Under the pieces are notes generated by a model. It was not told the origin of the DNA, made no database searches, and saw only the letters and a list, made by a program, of their open reading frames with translations. 37,314 nucleotides of DNA from an uncultured Clostridium sp. (GTDB taxonomy: Bacteria; Bacillota; Clostridia; Lachnospirales; Lachnospiraceae), in assembly GCA_947644195.1 (NCBI GenBank), contig CANRZB010000041.1, forward strand, positions 1 to 37,314, read 5' to 3'. Within the stretch, counting starts at the first letter, position 1; every line of letters begins with the position of its first letter. Positions 34,350-37,314 of this stretch are shown piece by piece. The position numbers and the translations under genes are program-made.

Positions 34350-36269
34350 CTAATCTTTTCGCCGGAGATGATGCTGTGCTTTTTCTTCATACATTTTTTC
34401 GTCCGCATATTTTATAAGCTCATCGAGCGTGGTGTCATGGGTAGGAACGACCGATACAATTCCAATACTAGCGCTTACTTCATATGGTTTGCCAGAATGG
34501 AGGTTAAACTGATCCAGGTCTTCCCGAATCTGCGTACTGATATGGGAAGCATCTTCCGGATGGGAGATCTTGCATGCAGCAACAAATTCGTCCCCACCAA
34601 ACCGGGCACAGGTATAGTTTTCCGCTGAAATTCGAGATAATGCTTTTCCGACGGTAGAAATGGCAATATCGCCATCGGCATGTCCGAAGGTGTCGTTAAT
34701 ATGTTTTAATCCGTTTAAATCCACTGATGCCACCAAAATTGGCTGCTGGGTACAGATACAGTCTTCAAATAACGGCTGCGCTTTCTGGTAGAATCCGCGA
34801 CGGTTATGTAGACCAGTCATAGGATCATGAATGTATTTGTTTGCCAGAGAGGTAATAATGTTTTGCTGGCGTTGACGGATTTTTGTGGTTTCCAGTGCAT
34901 TGCTGATATTCATTAAGAGCTGATAGAGGAAACTCATATTGACGGTATCGGGATCGTAGACCAGGGCAACGTAGCCGATGGTGTGTTCCAATACATGCAG
35001 GGGCAGAAACATCAGGCAGTCATTGCCGGATAAATGCTTTTCTAAATCGGGCAGCAGGCAGGAGGTATCAAAGCTTGTCATTTCCTGCCATCTGCCATAG
35101 AAGCAGGAGAGCATCAGATCCATGCGGCTGGAATAACTGTTGCGTTTTTGGATGTTGCTGTCAGAGAGAATATCTGCCAATTCCTCTGCTTCATCCAAAA
35201 AGTCATTCACGATACAGAGCCAGTATTTCGGGGAACCAAAAGTATCTCCGTAATGCATCAGGTTCGTAAAAATTCCCTGGTAATTATTGTTATCTGTCAG
35301 GTCAGCGGCCATACCAATCTGAATTTCGTTGAATTGGTGCTGTAAATCCAGACGCTCATATAAGTGTCTGGTTAGATTGGTGTAATTACGAGAACTTTTA
35401 TGGCAGCCACAAGTAGTTCCATACAAAATTTTAGAATGGATGTAAGAGGACTTCGGCGGTGTCCCGCCCTGAAAAATATCCTCTAACATGGAAAAGGCAT
35501 GGTGAGTTGTCTTGTCATAGTCATATTGAATGGTAGTGATCGGAGGAATATGGTCCAGCGCCTCTTCAATGCCATCAAAGCCTGTGACAGCAACATCCTC
35601 TGGAATCCGATAGCCAGCGTCCATCAGATAATGGATCGTTGTAATAGCCATGATATCATTAGCACACACGATAGCTTGAGGAAAGGGCAGATCGCTTTTC
35701 ATAAAATTATCCAATACCGCTTTGGTCGGGGCGCCCCAGAATTCTCCGTACCCAATTCGTTCTTCTTCTATCGGAATATTGTGCTTTGTCAGGACCTCAC
35801 GGTAAATTTGAAGCCGGTCATCGGAAAAACTGTTTCCTTTCAATCCTGCCACGAAATTAATTCTGGTATAATGATGGTCTTCAATTAAGTGTTCAATAAG
35901 GTGGCTGATCGTGTGACGGTATTCGTAAGTGAAGTTATAGCATCCTTCGATAGGGTGTTCAATTGCAATTACAGGGATCTTTCTGGCGATGGCTTGGTCG
36001 GTAATTTTATGACGGATTTCGTCATTTTTGATGGTTTCGGCCAACATAATAATACCATCGAGCAAATCATGATTAATGAGTTGAAATATTTTGCTTTCCC
36101 CGATATCATGCTTTTCCTTTTTATATAGCGAACTAAAACAGGCAAAGAACAAAGTTTTAAACGGAAATTTTTTTGATTCTTTATGTAACGCTGTTAGAAA
36201 TTTGGTGTTGTATTCTGCGCAGTTATCCGCAGAACAAATTGCAATTACTTTAGATCCATCACTTAGCAA
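34350..36269 (-). CDS. LacI-like sugar-sensor/GGDEF diguanylate cyclase
   Basis: 639 residues. The first 290 form a periplasmic-binding-like domain of the LacI/GalR type (VIAICSADNCAEYNTKFLTA; RINFVAGLKGNSFSDDRLQI; AIVCANDIMAITTIHYLMDA; VAVTGFDGIEEALDHIPPIT), but there is no DNA-binding helix-turn-helix and no signal peptide, so it senses cytoplasmic ligands. A middle GAF-like region follows (about 300-465). The end is a GGDEF domain: PMTGLHNRRGFYQKAQPLF, ASVDLNGLKHINDTFGHADG and ARFGGDEFVAA (558-562), which fits an active c-di-GMP synthase. The RxxD product-inhibition site is not seen five residues ahead of GGDEF. Start: TTG 36269, preceded by GGGGGAGG. Its promoter is at 36305-36333. Confidence 0.85.
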   Translation of the reverse strand: MLSDGSKVIAICSADNCAEYNTKFLTALHKESKKFPFKTLFFACFSSLYKKEKHDIGESKIFQLINHDLLDGIIMLAETIKNDEIRHKITDQAIARKIPVIAIEHPIEGCYNFTYEYRHTISHLIEHLIEDHHYTRINFVAGLKGNSFSDDRLQIYREVLTKHNIPIEEERIGYGEFWGAPTKAVLDNFMKSDLPFPQAIVCANDIMAITTIHYLMDAGYRIPEDVAVTGFDGIEEALDHIPPITTIQYDYDKTTHHAFSMLEDIFQGGTPPKSSYIHSKILYGTTCGCHKSSRNYTNLTRHLYERLDLQHQFNEIQIGMAADLTDNNNYQGIFTNLMHYGDTFGSPKYWLCIVNDFLDEAEELADILSDSNIQKRNSYSSRMDLMLSCFYGRWQEMTSFDTSCLLPDLEKHLSGNDCLMFLPLHVLEHTIGYVALVYDPDTVNMSFLYQLLMNISNALETTKIRQRQQNIITSLANKYIHDPMTGLHNRRGFYQKAQPLFEDCICTQQPILVASVDLNGLKHINDTFGHADGDIAISTVGKALSRISAENYTCARFGGDEFVAACKISHPEDASHISTQIREDLDQFNLHSGKPYEVSASIGIVSVVPTHDTTLDELIKYADEKMYEEKAQHHLRRKD

Positions 36270-36304
36270 TATCGTTGCCTCCCCCTAAAATGATACTTGT
36301 ATAC

Positions 36305-36333
36305 AGTATAGTAAAAAAGCTGTCGAAACACAA
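36305..36333 (-). promoter_or_regulatory. Promoter of the sensor/GGDEF gene
   Basis: Reading the minus strand, TTGTGT (36333-36328), 17-base spacer, TATACT (36310-36305). It lies about 36 bases upstream of the TTG start and is divergent from the GH31 gene. Confidence 0.6.
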
Positions 36334-36458
36334 GTAAAAACTGACGAAATTCTAATTTGCCGGGATTGTTAAAATAATGTTCCATAATGTGATAGCCTTT
36401 CTTACGCAGGTGCAATATAATGGTTACATCAACATAGGAAACGGAAGGGAGAAGAGAT

Positions 36459-37314
36459 ATGGTTTTTACATTGGGCGAACATTGTATTTTATTTGAGCGT
36501 GTAGGGGAAACAGGGAAAATCAGCGCATGTGGCAAAAACAGTATCCGCTTTCAGGCCACGGCTTCCGGGCAGCTGACCGAACAGAACTGGACTTTAATTC
36601 CTCAAGAGGTTCCTGCCAGGGTGTGGATAGAAGGGGAGGATGCCTTCTTGGAAAATGGTGATATGCTGGCTAAGATGGAGTCAAGTGGCAAGGTATCCTA
36701 CTATTTTAGAGGAAAAAAGATTCTTGCGGAACAGCCGGAATTAACCTTTCATTTAGGATTTCGGAATTATGAGAATAAGGGAAGTAATCTTTGGAAAATC
36801 CGGGTCAGTTTTGAAGCGGAAGAACAGGAGGCGTTTTATGGTTTGGGGCATGAACGGCTGAACTGCTTTAACAAAAAAGGATGTACGATAGATTTACGCC
36901 ATGTCAATACTAAGACAACGGTTCCCTATGTCTATTCATCCTTGGGTTATGGATTTATCTGGAACATGCCATCCACGGGAACGGTAGAACTTGCCCGCAA
37001 TCGGACACGTTGGAACAGTGACTGTGCGAAAGGAATGGACTATGTTGTCATCGGCGGGCGTCCGGCTGAGGTGACGGAAACACTTGCGGATTTGACAGGG
37101 CATGCGCCGGAACTGCCGGAGTGGGCGCTTGGATTCTGGCAGAGCAAGCTCCGCTATGAAAATGAGGAACAGGTGTTGGAAGTTGCCCGGAAATACAAAG
37201 AGCTTGGTATTCCATTGTCTGTTATTGTGATTGATTATTTTCATTGGACGGAGCAGGGAGATTATAAATTTGATCCGGTATACTGGAAAGATCCCAAGAA
37301 AATGGCAGACGAGC
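36459..37314 (+). CDS. Glycoside hydrolase family 31 (alpha-glucosidase/alpha-xylosidase type), partial
   Basis: 285 codons to the right edge. The ATG at 36459 follows AGGGAG. The N-terminal beta-sandwich (FYGLGHERLNCFNKKGCTID; VPYVYSSLGYGFIWNMPSTG) leads into the TIM barrel at LPEWALGFWQSKLRYENEEQ and IPLSVIVIDYFHWTEQGDYK, typical of GH31 alpha-glucosidases/xylosidases that split alpha-linked sugars from glycans. The catalytic nucleophile lies beyond the window. No signal peptide is seen, so it is probably cytoplasmic. A -10 box (TATAAT, 36416-36421) is present upstream. It is divergent from the sensor/GGDEF gene, which may sense its substrate or product. Confidence 0.93.
   Translation, partial: MVFTLGEHCILFERVGETGKISACGKNSIRFQATASGQLTEQNWTLIPQEVPARVWIEGEDAFLENGDMLAKMESSGKVSYYFRGKKILAEQPELTFHLGFRNYENKGSNLWKIRVSFEAEEQEAFYGLGHERLNCFNKKGCTIDLRHVNTKTTVPYVYSSLGYGFIWNMPSTGTVELARNRTRWNSDCAKGMDYVVIGGRPAEVTETLADLTGHAPELPEWALGFWQSKLRYENEEQVLEVARKYKELGIPLSVIVIDYFHWTEQGDYKFDPVYWKDPKKMADE

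Noticed and set aside
1-37314. CRISPR array, prophage or conjugative element
   Set aside because: No regularly spaced repeats, integrase, relaxase, terminase or structural phage genes were found on either strand.

Overview
The window looks like chromosomal DNA from a low-to-mid G+C Gram-positive gut bacterium of class Clostridia, most likely a Lachnospiraceae. The evidence is gene style and content: AGGAGG-type ribosome sites, class III Fic, Ig-like group 2 surface protein, a LacI-like sensor fused to GGDEF, a heterodimeric ABC exporter and an ascorbate-type PTS. No 16S or other species marker is present, so the assignment is inference.

Layout. 1-1082: left-edge GNAT acetyltransferase (minus strand), decayed coding fragments, and a 167-bp element with terminal inverted repeats. 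993-3241: a PTS operon (EIIA, EIIC, EIIB of the UlaC/UlaA/UlaB type) preceded by two tandem 41-bp repeats that each carry a ribosome binding site. 3370-6712: FliB-like Cys-rich protein, GNAT pseudogene with a single nonsense codon, Nudix hydrolase and two orphan genes. 6736-9159: a start-less minus-strand reading frame that runs up to a tRNA cluster (CAT, Asp, Val, Leu), a 5'-truncated ABC-2 permease, and a second identical tRNA-Leu with its own promoter, structured leader and terminator. 9278-12006: a chemoreceptor behind a promoter holding a perfect palindrome, and a convergent THUMP methyltransferase.

12272-20436: a long plus-strand run with housekeeping character: two-subunit ABC exporter, Cof-type phosphatase, QueA, a lipid-kinase family protein, tRNA-dihydrouridine synthase and an auto-inhibited Fic protein. 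QueA and Dus both modify tRNA; the lipid kinase, dus and fic genes overlap or touch, so they are probably cotranscribed. 20483-21819 (minus): an Xre-type regulator fused to a methyltransferase, followed by a broken HAD phosphatase gene.

22330-30782: membrane-anchored unknown protein, phosphopentomutase, ABC-2 type ATPase/permease pair, a secreted Ig-like protein with a possible nuclease-toxin-like C-terminus, asparagine synthetase B, and dGTPase with a strongly structured 5' leader. 30848-36269 (minus): M29-like aminopeptidase with a long N-terminal extension, CgeB-like glycosyltransferase, and a sugar-sensor/GGDEF diguanylate cyclase. The last is divergent from a GH31 glycosidase that runs off the right edge.

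Most of the window is ordinary chromosome. The parts least explained by known families are the secreted Ig-like/toxin-like protein, the dgt leader RNA, the tRNA-Leu leader, the palindromic operator at the chemoreceptor, the small inverted-repeat element, and the start-less frame at 6736-7139. I see no CRISPR array, prophage, conjugation module or clear defence island.
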